The notes: generated from the letters alone by a model not told the origin. A stretch of DNA of 11,189 nt from Gemmatimonadota bacterium (GCA_947475795.1 CANJOX010000075.1:1-11189), one strand, 5' to 3'. Shown: positions 1 through 7,116, counted from the first letter of the stretch. Program-made: numbers and translations.

Positions 1-1
1 A

Positions 2-355
2 GCCATACAGGACAACACGTTAAAGAAGGGTGACGTGATCCCCGTGGCCCGTCTGGCGGGGATTCAGGCCGCCAAGCGGACCGCCGACCTCATCCCCCTG
101 TGCCACCCGCTCCCGTTGTCCGCGATCGAGGTCCGGGTTAGCATTGATACATCCCTGCCGGGCCTTCGGGTCGAGGGATTCGTCAGAACCACCTCGACGA
201 CTGGGGTGGAGATGGAAGCCTTGACGGCCGTTTCCGTGTCCTTGCTCGCGATTTACGACATGGCGAAGGCCGTTGACCGGACCATGGTGATTTCCGACAT
301 CGTGCTGCGTGAAAAACGCGGCGGCACGACGGGAGACTTCATCAGCAGTCCGTGA
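2..355 (+). CDS. moaC: Cyclic pyranopterin monophosphate synthase MoaC (5' end missing)
   Basis: MoaC acts in the cytoplasm in molybdenum cofactor synthesis. With MoaA it converts GTP, through 3',8-cyclo-7,8-dihydro-GTP, to cyclic pyranopterin monophosphate. The reading frame is open from base 2, so the N-terminus lies outside the window; about 117 residues are visible. Seen directly: the family signature [11 protein letters not shown], the block [20 protein letters not shown], then DMAKAVD, which carries the conserved Asp and Lys of the active site, and the C-terminal GGTTGDF. Length and C-terminus fit family members of about 160 residues. No other molybdopterin gene is visible; partners may lie upstream, outside the window. 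The next gene begins 24 bp downstream on the same strand, so read-through is possible. Family identity is very secure. Confidence 0.97.
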   Translation, partial: AIQDNTLKKGDVIPVARLAGIQAAKRTADLIPLCHPLPLSAIEVRVSIDTSLPGLRVEGFVRTTSTTGVEMEALTAVSVSLLAIYDMAKAVDRTMVISDIVLREKRGGTTGDFISSP

Positions 356-379
356 GTGTCCTGCTGACCGCGAGGGCCA

Positions 380-1186
380 ATGCACCACTCGTCCGACAGA
401 ATCCCGAGCCGCGACGCGGTGGCTCGTCGGCGACGGATGTCTCGTCGCCACGTTACGCGTCCGTTGCTCCGGGTGTTCACGGCTGCCGTGGTCGTTGCCA
501 CCTTGGCCGTGTCGGCTACCGCCACCCGCCGCGTGCCCCCCGTGCTCGGCACCCCGGTACCGGTGGAGCCGGGCACCCCGAGCACCCGCCGAGGGCCGCT
601 GGCGTCACCGGTCGCCATGTTGCCGCTCCCGCCGCTGTGGCGGCCGGCCGGCGACGTCCTGTCCCGGACCACGCGCGCCACCGGGCGTACCCTGCCGTTC
701 GGACTCGATCCCCGGGAAGGGGTCCGTGGCGAATCGCTGGGCCGCTGGCATCGCGTCTACCTGTACAGCGCGAAGTACCGGATCAAACTCGAGTTGGCCC
801 GCCGGATCTTTGACGCGGCGGTCGCTGCCGGCATTGAACCGGAACTTGGCTTCCGCCTGATCCGCGTGGAGAGCGTGTTCAACCCGCGCGCGGTCAGTCC
901 CGCCGGTGCCCTCGGGCTCACCCAGCTCATGCTCGGCACGGCGCGCGAATTCGAACCCGCCGTGACCCGCCAGCAGCTGCTCGACCCCGAGGTCAACCTC
1001 CGGATCGGCTTCCGGTACCTGCGCGCCCTGATCCGCGAACAGAAGGGCGATCTGAAGCTGGCGCTGCTGGTGTACAACCGCGGCCCCGTGGCCGTGCAGC
1101 GGTCGATCAGCTTGGGGCTCGACCCGGCGAACGGCTACGAAAGTCTGATCACGAAGGGATACCGTGGACGGGGCGTGCTGGAATGA
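380..1186 (+). CDS. Exported lytic transglycosylase, SLT domain
   Basis: Predicted periplasmic murein hydrolase that cleaves the MurNAc-GlcNAc bond to form 1,6-anhydro ends (family knowledge). The 268 residues start with an Arg-rich N-region and a hydrophobic stretch (about 29-48) that reads as a signal peptide or anchor. A Pro/Arg-rich linker follows to about 125, then an SLT (GH23-like) domain at about 130-265. In it are the catalytic Glu in RVESVFNP (E164), the GALGLTQLM motif (176-184) and YNRGP (232-236), the three classical GH23 landmarks. The start is the ATG at 380, preceded by GAGGG with a short 3-nt spacing. The ATG at 437 (residue 20) would give a more conventional signal peptide and is a real alternative. 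The gene follows moaC closely and converges on the MltD-like gene, whose end is 28 bp away. No LysM domain is present, unlike that neighbour. Confidence 0.9.
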   Translation: MHHSSDRIPSRDAVARRRRMSRRHVTRPLLRVFTAAVVVATLAVSATATRRVPPVLGTPVPVEPGTPSTRRGPLASPVAMLPLPPLWRPAGDVLSRTTRATGRTLPFGLDPREGVRGESLGRWHRVYLYSAKYRIKLELARRIFDAAVAAGIEPELGFRLIRVESVFNPRAVSPAGALGLTQLMLGTAREFEPAVTRQQLLDPEVNLRIGFRYLRALIREQKGDLKLALLVYNRGPVAVQRSISLGLDPANGYESLITKGYRGRGVLE

Positions 1187-1214
1187 GGCGGGGGCACGGC
1201 CCGGAGAAGGACGG

Positions 1215-2972
1215 TTAGCGCGGCGGCGTCTTCTTTTTTGAGGACGCCGTCTTCTTTTTCGCGGTCGACTTCTTGGCGGTGGTCTTCTTCGCGGTCGCCT
1301 TCTTGGCGGTCGCCTTCTTCGCGGTCGCCTTCTTGGCGGTCGACTTCTTCGCGGTCGCCTTCTTCGCGGTCGACTTCTTCGCGGTCGCCTTCTTGGCCGC
1401 GCTGCTGCCGCTGCGCACCCGCAACGTCTGGCCGGCCATCACGCGCGACCCCTTCATGCCGTTCAGCGTCTTGAGGCGGGTCACCGTGGTACCATAGCGC
1501 TTGGCGATCGCCCCCAGCGACTCGCCGCGCTTCACCACGTGAATGCCGCGCGACGACAACGTGGTCGACGACGACCCGCCGTACCGTTCAATCGCGGGAT
1601 CGGGAATGTCGCGGGCATAGCTGAGCGCTAACTCGGTGGGGATGCGGAGCGACTGCCCCGCCACGAGCCGCCCCTTCCGGGTGGACTTCATGGTGGGATT
1701 GAAGGCGCGTAATTGCTTCAGCGTGAGACCGTGCTGATCCGCGAAGCGCGTCGGCGTGGTGCTCGTGCCCACCACCGGGCGAACGTGGTACCCAAGGCGC
1801 TCCTCCGCGGGCATGCTGTCCAGCGCCCAGCGCGCCCGGTCGGCGGTCCCGGCGGGTATCCGAACCCAGAGATCGGCATCCGGCGGCGCAATGCCGCGCA
1901 GGATGGCCGGATTGAGGTCGCGCAGCTCGAGCTTCGTGGCACCGGTGGCGGCGGCCACGCTGGCCAGCGCCGTCCCGGCCGCCACCAACACCGAGTCGTA
2001 GCCGTACTCCGGCAGCGAATCGATCACGAGGCCGTACCGCGCCGGCATCTTGGCCACCAGCGCCGCCGCAATCAGCTGCGGCACGTAATTCTTGGTTTCC
2101 GCGCGCAGATAGTCCTGCTCGGCCAGCGCAAAAAAGCGATCATCACCGGCCGTGCCATCCAGTTCGCCGGCAAAACGCGTGAGCCCGCGCGCTACCCGCC
2201 CCGGACCGCCGTTGTACGCGGCAGCCGCCAGATACAGGGAGCCGTCGAACTGCTTCTGCAGGTCCCGCAGAAAGCGGATGGCGCCGTCGGTGGCACGGGC
2301 CGGATCGCGCCGTTCGTCCACCCACCAATCCACCCGCATCCCCACCAGGCGCGCGGTCCCGCTCATGAACTGCCACATCCCCACCGCCGCCGCGCGCGAA
2401 TAGGCGTGCGGGTCGTAGCCGCTTTCGATCAGCGCCAGATACGTCAGGTCCTCCGGCATGCCGCCGGCCCGCAGCTTGGCGCGAATCATCGGCTCGTACC
2501 GCGTCCCGCGTGACAGGCGCGCCGAAAAGGTCTCACGGCCGCGCCCCGTGGAAAACAGCCCCACGTAGTGCTCCACCCGATCGTGCGTTTCGTACGAGCG
2601 CACGTCGAGGTCCCACAGGGGCTCCTCGATGGCATCCGCCGTGGAATCCGCGTCGGCATCCGCCGCGACATCGCCGTGCGGTCTGATCGCCGGCTGCAGC
2701 AGCGCACTGTCGCCACCGAATACGGCCACCGCGGTGCGCACGACCTCGTCGGGCGTGGCCCGATCGGCCGGCGCGGGCGCGCCCACGGGCGCCTCGATCG
2801 TCGGCGCCGCCGCCGACACCACCGCACTGGGCGGCGGCGCGACCGTCAACGGCGCCGCGCCTCCCCCGAACCGGGCGCACGCGCCCAGGAACAGCAGGGG
2901 AAGGCAGAGCGGCACGCGGACCGGCCGAGGTCCCGGTCGCGCATCGGCGCGGAAAGCGGTCAGAAAAATCAC
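1215..2972 (-). CDS. MltD-like lytic transglycosylase lipoprotein with two LysM-like domains and a Lys/Ala repeat tail
   Basis: Membrane-bound murein transglycosylase of the MltD type (585 residues). The N-terminus has a hydrophobic stretch ending in the lipobox LGAC, so Cys32 is the likely lipidation site. A Pro/Ala-rich linker (about 33-115) leads to the SLT domain at about 150-270. It shows catalytic Glu183 in LIESGYDPHAYS, then AAVGMWQFM (195-203) and AAYNGGPGRV (251-260). A LysM-like domain lies at about 395-445 (YHVRP ... LVAGQSLRIP), and a clearer LysM at 477-520 (IHVVKRGESLGAIAKRYG). LysM domains bind peptidoglycan. Residues 526-575 are ten AKKxT pentapeptides, an unusual histone-H1-like basic tail. 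The start is GTG at 2972, the first possible codon after an in-frame stop at 2982-2984. No good ribosome binding site is seen, so the start is moderately certain. The gene lies downstream of the 158-residue protein gene on the same strand. Confidence 0.93.
   Translation of the reverse strand: MIFLTAFRADARPGPRPVRVPLCLPLLFLGACARFGGGAAPLTVAPPPSAVVSAAAPTIEAPVGAPAPADRATPDEVVRTAVAVFGGDSALLQPAIRPHGDVAADADADSTADAIEEPLWDLDVRSYETHDRVEHYVGLFSTGRGRETFSARLSRGTRYEPMIRAKLRAGGMPEDLTYLALIESGYDPHAYSRAAAVGMWQFMSGTARLVGMRVDWWVDERRDPARATDGAIRFLRDLQKQFDGSLYLAAAAYNGGPGRVARGLTRFAGELDGTAGDDRFFALAEQDYLRAETKNYVPQLIAAALVAKMPARYGLVIDSLPEYGYDSVLVAAGTALASVAAATGATKLELRDLNPAILRGIAPPDADLWVRIPAGTADRARWALDSMPAEERLGYHVRPVVGTSTTPTRFADQHGLTLKQLRAFNPTMKSTRKGRLVAGQSLRIPTELALSYARDIPDPAIERYGGSSSTTLSSRGIHVVKRGESLGAIAKRYGTTVTRLKTLNGMKGSRVMAGQTLRVRSGSSAAKKATAKKSTAKKATAKKSTAKKATAKKATAKKATAKKTTAKKSTAKKKTASSKKKTPPR
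1248..1397 (-). repeat. 15-bp coding tandem repeat, ten units (Lys/Ala pentapeptide tail)
   Basis: Ten consecutive 15-bp units encode AKK-A/S/T/K-T near the 3' end of the MltD-like gene. Seven or more units differ from each other at only one or two bases, mainly in the Ala/Ser codon and in the third position of the first Ala codon. Such arrays expand and contract by replication slippage in steps of 15 bp, which keeps the frame. The encoded tail is strongly basic. Confidence 0.95.
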
Positions 2973-3053
2973 ATGGGAATTCTAGTGGATCATCGGCCAG
3001 TCGGCCGACGTGTCGCCGGCCGGTGCGCCGCGCGCTCCGGCCACAGCGCGCCG

Positions 3054-3530
3054 TTACGCGTCAGCCGACGGCGCCTCGACCAGCGGCATCGCCAGCCGGT
3101 TGGCGGCGTGGCACGCAGCCCGCGCCGTCGCGATCAACGGATCGCCGTCCACGACGGCCGCCCCCACGATGCGCGTGACGACGCCGTCGCGCGTGGCGAA
3201 CGCCGCCACCATGATCACGGTTGCGTCAAACGCCCGCACGGGTTTCACGCCGATCAGTTCGAAGGCGCACGTGCCGCCCGCGACCTGCGCCAGCGCCGCG
3301 AGTGTGGCCAGCGCGGCCAACCGGAGATCGCCGCCAGGGCACGCGGTGCCCTCCTGCCGGCACACGACCGGCGGCGCATCGTCCGGTCCCGCCAGCGCCA
3401 CGGACACGCGCGACATTGCCGACGGGCCGCGTTCCAGTCGGCAGTGCAACAACCGGAGGCGCGGGTCCGCCGCCTCCGCCACACCGGGGAGCGTGGTCAG
3501 GCGGTCGGCGTACAACGCAGAGAGGATCAT
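3054..3530 (-). CDS. Unrecognised 158-residue protein
   Basis: I do not recognise a named family. The protein is small, with no signal peptide and no obvious membrane segment, so it is probably cytoplasmic. Its pattern looks like a compact alpha/beta fold: a strand near 28-50 (RLRLLHCRLE, then SRVSVALAG), a Gly-containing turn, an Ala/Leu-rich helix (LRLAALATLAALAQVAG, about 69-85), two strands (FELIGVKPVRAFDATVIMVAAF, about 89-110), another strand (GAAVVDGDP) and a C-terminal helix (LIATARAACHAANRLAMP). It has three Cys residues before residue 90. The ATG at 3530 is the first in-frame start after a stop at 3561-3563, but no Shine-Dalgarno sequence precedes it. Met39 is an internal alternative that would remove the first strand. 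It sits between the PAP2 phosphatase and MltD-like genes on the same strand, 81 bp from the latter. Confidence 0.72.
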   Translation of the reverse strand: MILSALYADRLTTLPGVAEAADPRLRLLHCRLERGPSAMSRVSVALAGPDDAPPVVCRQEGTACPGGDLRLAALATLAALAQVAGGTCAFELIGVKPVRAFDATVIMVAAFATRDGVVTRIVGAAVVDGDPLIATARAACHAANRLAMPLVEAPSADA

Positions 3531-3585
3531 CAGGGGACCGTCGAGCAGAAAGGTGAGCCGCTACAGGGGTGACGAACCGCCCGTG

Positions 3586-3612
3586 GTGCTGTCACCGCGC
3601 GCTGTGACGCAC
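3586..3612. promoter_or_regulatory. Short inverted repeat upstream of the 158-residue protein gene
   Basis: A dyad symmetry with arms GTGC-(T)-GTCAC (3586-3595) and GTGACGCAC (3604-3612), nine base pairs with one bulged T, flanks an 8-base GC-rich centre. It lies 56 bp upstream of the start at 3530. It could be an operator or part of a transcript end for the phosphatase gene. No T-run follows on either strand, so a classical terminator is unlikely. The symmetry is seen; the role is inference. Confidence 0.35.
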
Positions 3613-3651
3613 GTCGCAGAGGGTGAGTTCTGGGCGAGGCTCGAGCTCGGA

Positions 3652-3761
3652 AACGGCCAACTGCTGAGGAGGCAGGGAGGAGGGGATCAGGATGGAGGAC
3701 GCAGGACCGCGCCTGCTCCTTCCTGACACCCTCCTCCCTGCTCACTAAGCGGTTGGCAGTT
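3652..3761. repeat. 110-bp palindromic element with 33-bp terminal inverted repeats (MITE- or REP-like)
   Basis: The two 33-bp arms, 3652-3684 and 3729-3761, match as inverted repeats at 27 of 33 positions. The inner 13 bp (3672-3684 with 3729-3741) are perfect. The fold continues inward with 3687-3692/3721-3726, 3694-3697/3716-3719 and 3702-3705/3712-3715, leaving a 6-base loop. The whole element can therefore form one long hairpin. One strand is strikingly purine-rich (GGGAGGAGGG). Its right edge is one base from the PAP2 stop codon (3763-3765). No open reading frame is inside and no target duplication is evident. It may be a non-autonomous mobile element, a dispersed palindrome or a structured 3' UTR; no U-tract follows for a standard intrinsic terminator. 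Confidence 0.8.
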
Positions 3762-3762
3762 C

Positions 3763-4287
3763 TTACCGCAGCACCGGGTACGCCGCCACCAGCGCGATCG
3801 CCTGCCCGACGACGACGTCGCCGGGATAGTGCACGCCCAGCATCACGCGCGAGAAACCCACCAGCAGCGCGACGACCAGCAGCGGGATGGTAAGCGACGG
3901 CATCGCGGCCGCGAGACCGACGGCCACCGCCATGGCGGCACAGGCGTGTCCGCTGGGAAACGAGAACTGATCGGGGACGAGCACGAGGGGATCGGGCCCG
4001 TCGCCGCCACGCCACGCCGTGGGGCGCGGGCGGCCCGCCAGACGCTTCACGATCTGCACGACCGCATGCGACGCGCCCAGCAGCAGCAGGGTGCGCCACG
4101 CCATCGCGACCGTGACTCCGGGCAACGCCGCCGAGGCGATGCTGAGTGCGATGCTGGCCCGCGCGCCGCCCACGTGGGTGAGCGTGGTCCAGAAGCGGCG
4201 GCGCGACCGCGCGGACGTGGCCGTCAGCACGAGGCGGAGAAACAGCGCGCGGTCGCGCGCATCGAGTCGGGCCAGTAGTGGGCTCAT
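3763..4287 (-). CDS. PAP2-superfamily membrane phosphatase
   Basis: Integral membrane acid phosphatase of the PAP2 type. Family members dephosphorylate lipid phosphates such as phosphatidic acid, phosphatidylglycerol phosphate or undecaprenyl pyrophosphate. The three catalytic motifs are all present in 174 residues: KRLAGRPRP (K81 to P89, the KX6RP motif), PSGH (111-114) and SRVMLGVHYPGD (S146 to D157, the SRX5HX3D motif). The active-site His residues are thus H114 and H153. Hydrophobic segments lie at about 44-62, 64-80, 114-130, 131-147 and 157-172. The motif 1 to motif 2 spacing fits members that face the periplasm, so undecaprenyl pyrophosphate recycling is possible, but substrate cannot be read from sequence. 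The start is ATG at 4287 without a clear ribosome binding site. A long palindrome begins one base after the stop codon. Confidence 0.93.
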   Translation of the reverse strand: MSPLLARLDARDRALFLRLVLTATSARSRRRFWTTLTHVGGARASIALSIASAALPGVTVAMAWRTLLLLGASHAVVQIVKRLAGRPRPTAWRGGDGPDPLVLVPDQFSFPSGHACAAMAVAVGLAAAMPSLTIPLLVVALLVGFSRVMLGVHYPGDVVVGQAIALVAAYPVLR

Positions 4288-4435
4288 GGACCACGACGAT
4301 CGCGCGCCTCGGCCACGGGCGGGTGATCAGCGCGCCACACGCCGGTCACACCACGATCTCGATGTCGTCACAACGCCAAGGGCCGGTGCCACTCCGTCTG
4401 TGCCGGGTGACCGCTGCCGTGCGGCGTCGCGAGGA

Positions 4436-5116
4436 TCAGGCGTCGGGCATCAGTCCGGCTTCCAGCGCAAAGCGGGTGAGCCCCGCCACGCTGTGAATCT
4501 CGAGCTTGCGCATCAGACTTTCGCGATGCGCCTCCACCGTGCGCCGGCTGATTCCCAGCTCTGCCGCGATCGCCTTGTTCGTGAGCCCGCGCGCCACGCC
4601 CCCCAGCACATCGCGCTCCCGCGGCGTGAGCAATTCGAGCTGGACAAGCGTCGCGGACACCGGCGCGGCCTCGCTGGCGCTGAGGCGCTTCACCACGGCG
4701 GGACTGAAGAACGTGCCGCCCGCATGGACCGCGTGAATCGCCGCCCGCAGCTCTTCGCCCGCCGAGTCCTTCAGCAGATAGCCGTGCGTGCCGATGCGCA
4801 TCCCTTCCCGCACGTATTCGCTCTGGTCGTGCATGCTCAGCATGAGGATGCGCGCCGACGGCAACAGCGCACGCAACCGCGCGGCCGCGTGCAGGCCGGT
4901 CTCTTCAGGCATCGTGATATCCAGCACGACAACGTCCGGCGCGTACTGCTGCGCCAGCTCCACCGCAATGCGTCCATTGGCCGCCTCCGCGACCACTTCG
5001 ATGCCGGGATCGGCATCGAGGACGTAGCGTAACCCCTCACGCACGAGCGCGTGATCGTCGGCAATCAGCACGCGGATGCGCGTCGGTGCCGGCCCAGCCG
5101 GCTGAGAATGCGTCAC
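4436..5116 (-). CDS. NarL/FixJ-family response regulator (REC plus LuxR-type HTH)
   Basis: Cytoplasmic DNA-binding response regulator, the probable phosphorylation target of the histidine kinase encoded just upstream. With the start chosen here it has 226 residues. The receiver domain spans about 13-130, with acidic pocket D20/D21 (IADDHALVREG), phosphoacceptor D66 (VVVLDITMP), S94 (LMLSMHD) and K116 (LLKDSAGE). The C-terminal helix-turn-helix at about 163-220 begins LTPRERDVL and includes TNKAIAAELGISRRTVEAH, typical of the LuxR/GerE fold. The start chosen is GTG at 5116 because a GAGG ribosome binding site sits 5 nt before it and the kinase stop is 7 bp upstream. The longer alternatives at 5164 and 5158 would overlap the kinase gene by tens of bases and add residues that belong to no domain. 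Target genes cannot be told from the window. Confidence 0.95.
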   Translation of the reverse strand: MTHSQPAGPAPTRIRVLIADDHALVREGLRYVLDADPGIEVVAEAANGRIAVELAQQYAPDVVVLDITMPEETGLHAAARLRALLPSARILMLSMHDQSEYVREGMRIGTHGYLLKDSAGEELRAAIHAVHAGGTFFSPAVVKRLSASEAAPVSATLVQLELLTPRERDVLGGVARGLTNKAIAAELGISRRTVEAHRESLMRKLEIHSVAGLTRFALEAGLMPDA

Positions 5117-5121
5117 GCGTG

Positions 5122-5125
5122 CCTC
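5122..5125 (-). promoter_or_regulatory. Ribosome binding site that decides the response regulator start
   Basis: GAGG on the minus strand overlaps the TGA stop of the kinase gene (5124-5126) and lies 5 nt before the GTG at 5116. This places the response regulator start after the kinase stop and suggests translational coupling. Confidence 0.6.
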
Positions 5126-7112
5126 ACGAGGGACCGACCGGGTTGGCGCGGCCGACATCCACACGCGGGGCGCGGATCCGCACCTCGGCGCCCTTGCCGC
5201 GATTGGCGATCACCACGTCACCACCGATCGCGAAGATCCGCTCGCGCATGCCGGTCAGCCCCATGCGATGCTCGGCGTCACGAATGCGCCCGTTGCGCCC
5301 CACGGGAAATCCCGTGCCGTCGTCACACACACAGAGCGCCAAACCGCCGTCATCGACGGTGACCAGCACCTCGACCTGCGTGGCGTGCGCGTGACGCACG
5401 ACGTTCGACAGCGCTTCCTGCAGCGCGCGGAAGAGCGCCAGATCAGCGTCGGGGTGCAACGGCGGGAACAGGGCGGGCGCATCGAAGGTGGCGCGGATGC
5501 CGCTGCGCTCGGTGAAATCGGTCACGAGCGAATGCAGCGCGGGGCGCAGCCCCAGATCATCGAGCAAGGTGGGGCGCAGGTCGCTGGTGACCTGCCGGAT
5601 GCTGGCAATGCCGGTATCCACCAGCGACAGCAGACGATCGAGCCGCGGCGAGGCGCCCTCGGCCAGCAGTGGGCGCAACGCTTCGAGCTGCATTTTGACC
5701 GCCGAAAACACCTGCGCCGTTTCGTCGTGCAGCTCACGCGAGAGGCGACGGCGCTCGTCTTCATGCTGGCGCACCATACGTGCCGACAGCCGCTCGAGTG
5801 CCGTGGTGCGCGTGGCCAGCTGCCGGTCGAGCGCCGATTGTTCAAGGGCCGCGCCGACCTGCTGCCCCAGCGTGAGCAGGAAGTCGTCGTCGAGCGCGGT
5901 GAATGGATTCCGCACGTCGCCCGCCATCACGAGCGCGCCCACGAGTCGCGTGCCCGATCCCACGGGCAACGCGGCAATGAACGGCTGCTGGCCGGCCGCC
6001 GACACCAGCTGCGGACGCCGCGACAGCCGCATACGCGTGAGGGCGTCGAGTACCGCCTGTTCGGGGGTGGCGTTGTCCCACCCGGCGCACGATCCAGCGC
6101 CGCGGACGAAGCGCCCGCGGGTCGCCGATGGCACGGTGTCCGTCGCCGCGTTGCCGCTGGCGTCGCCATTGGCCTCGCCATTGGCCTCGCCCGCCATGGG
6201 CTCTCCGCCGTCGCGCCACGCAGTGAGGGCGCCTTCCAGCGCGTCGGTCCCCCCGGTGTCGTCGGCGCCATCGGCGTCGAACACATACATGGCCGTGCCA
6301 CGCACGCCGGGCAGGGCGAGCGGCCGTGACAACAGCACGTCGAGTGGGTCGGTGGTGCGATCGCGGCGCTGCAGATCACCGGAGAGCGCAGAGAGCGCGC
6401 GCACGCCGCGTCCGAGATCGTCGAGCACCAACAACACCAGTCCGAATCCAACCAGCAATTCGAACGAGATGTCGAGATAGTAGCCCCACGGCGTCCACGC
6501 CCCCTGCGCTCGCAGGAACGGATAGTCGAGGTGGTGCAGCCCCCACAAAAAGAACGACACGGCCAGCAAGCGCGCGCCGGTGGACTGCGCAATGCGGTGA
6601 TGTCGCCAGAACACCCACCCCGTCCACATCGTGGCCCCGCTCAGGAACAACACCGCCGGCAGCGCCGCCCACAGGAAGTGATCGAGCTGGTAGATCGCCA
6701 CATACGACCAGAGCGCCGGAAAGAGCGCCAGCAGCAGATACGCCGCGCGCGCCTTCGGCTGTCGCAGGAACACGATGGCCGACCAGAGCAGCGCCAGCGC
6801 GGTCCACCCGGTGGTCACCTGATGCCAGTACAGCCACACCCGCTCGCCCGTGAGCAGAAAGCTCAGGATGCACAGCAGCCGCGCCACGTACACGCTCCAC
6901 GCCACGGCGAACCAGCCGAACCAGGGACGCCGGTAGCGCACGTACAAGTGCGCACACAGCGCCGCGAGTCCGGTGGTGATGGCGCCTTGCAGCAGCGTGG
7001 CGGCCAGCTCGGTGGCCAGCAGCGGCGGCGGCGCCTGCAGCATGTCGCCCTGCGCGATGGCCGGTAGCACCGAGAGCACCAGCGACGCGACGGCCGCCAA
7101 GAGGGGCATCAT
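5124..7112 (-). CDS. Multi-pass membrane sensor histidine kinase (GAF-like, HisKA_3, HATPase)
   Basis: A 662-residue NarX/DegS-class kinase. Residues 1-20 form a signal-peptide-like hydrophobic stretch. About seven further hydrophobic segments follow at roughly 36-58, 64-88, 101-117, 122-140, 146-168, 180-198 and 211-231, resembling 7TM sensor modules. A GAF-like region follows at about 255-425 (GTAMYVFDADG early; FIAALPVGSGTRLVGALVM and DDFLLTLGQQVGAALEQ late), interrupted by a Gly/Asn/Ala-rich insert at about 306-328. A coiled segment (425-455) leads to HisKA_3 with phosphoacceptor His462 in RELHDETAQ. The ATPase has the N box at N570 (EALSNVVRHA), G1 at DDGTGF (597-602) and G2 at GLTGMRER (619-626). 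It starts 4 bp after the MscS-type stop codon and ends 7 bp before the response regulator, so the three genes are almost certainly co-transcribed. The stimulus is unknown. Confidence 0.95.
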   Translation of the reverse strand: MMPLLAAVASLVLSVLPAIAQGDMLQAPPPLLATELAATLLQGAITTGLAALCAHLYVRYRRPWFGWFAVAWSVYVARLLCILSFLLTGERVWLYWHQVTTGWTALALLWSAIVFLRQPKARAAYLLLALFPALWSYVAIYQLDHFLWAALPAVLFLSGATMWTGWVFWRHHRIAQSTGARLLAVSFFLWGLHHLDYPFLRAQGAWTPWGYYLDISFELLVGFGLVLLVLDDLGRGVRALSALSGDLQRRDRTTDPLDVLLSRPLALPGVRGTAMYVFDADGADDTGGTDALEGALTAWRDGGEPMAGEANGEANGDASGNAATDTVPSATRGRFVRGAGSCAGWDNATPEQAVLDALTRMRLSRRPQLVSAAGQQPFIAALPVGSGTRLVGALVMAGDVRNPFTALDDDFLLTLGQQVGAALEQSALDRQLATRTTALERLSARMVRQHEDERRRLSRELHDETAQVFSAVKMQLEALRPLLAEGASPRLDRLLSLVDTGIASIRQVTSDLRPTLLDDLGLRPALHSLVTDFTERSGIRATFDAPALFPPLHPDADLALFRALQEALSNVVRHAHATQVEVLVTVDDGGLALCVCDDGTGFPVGRNGRIRDAEHRMGLTGMRERIFAIGGDVVIANRGKGAEVRIRAPRVDVGRANPVGPS
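6153..6188 (-). repeat. 12-bp coding tandem repeat in the kinase GAF-like region
   Basis: Two identical 12-bp units (6165-6176 and 6177-6188) and one diverged unit (6153-6164) encode the run EANG-EANG-DASG. The repeat lies in a low-complexity insert between conserved parts of the sensor domain, where length variation would be tolerated and stays in frame. Confidence 0.75.
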
Positions 7113-7116
7113 CCGG

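Noticed and set aside
1248..1397. Possible CRISPR-like array because of regularly spaced repeats
   Set aside because: The 15-bp units are directly adjacent with no spacers and lie in frame inside a gene, so this is a coding tandem repeat.
2975..2991. Polylinker-like sequence with an EcoRI-type GAATTC site next to CTAGTGGATC
   Set aside because: It does not match a continuous vector cloning site, the flanks are ordinary genomic sequence and both neighbouring genes are intact. It is most likely chance.
2568..3572. A 334-codon plus-strand open frame over the MltD-like and 158-residue genes
   Set aside because: The Arg/His-rich composition has no domain or signal, and it overlaps two better coding frames on the opposite strand.
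3671..3741. Classical intrinsic terminator for the PAP2 gene
   Set aside because: The stem is far longer than usual and no T-run follows on the minus strand, so I list it as a palindromic element rather than a terminator.
3530..4294. A 254-codon minus-strand frame over the PAP2 gene
   Set aside because: The PAP2 frame has all three catalytic motifs; the other frame is low-complexity and crosses the palindromic element.
4288..4435. Possible terminator or promoter between the response regulator and PAP2 genes
   Set aside because: I found only short 4-bp GC dyads and no T-run or convincing promoter boxes in these 148 bp.
4436..5164. A longer response regulator starting at 5164
   Set aside because: It would overlap the kinase gene by 41 bp and add a non-domain extension, while the GTG at 5116 has a well-placed GAGG.
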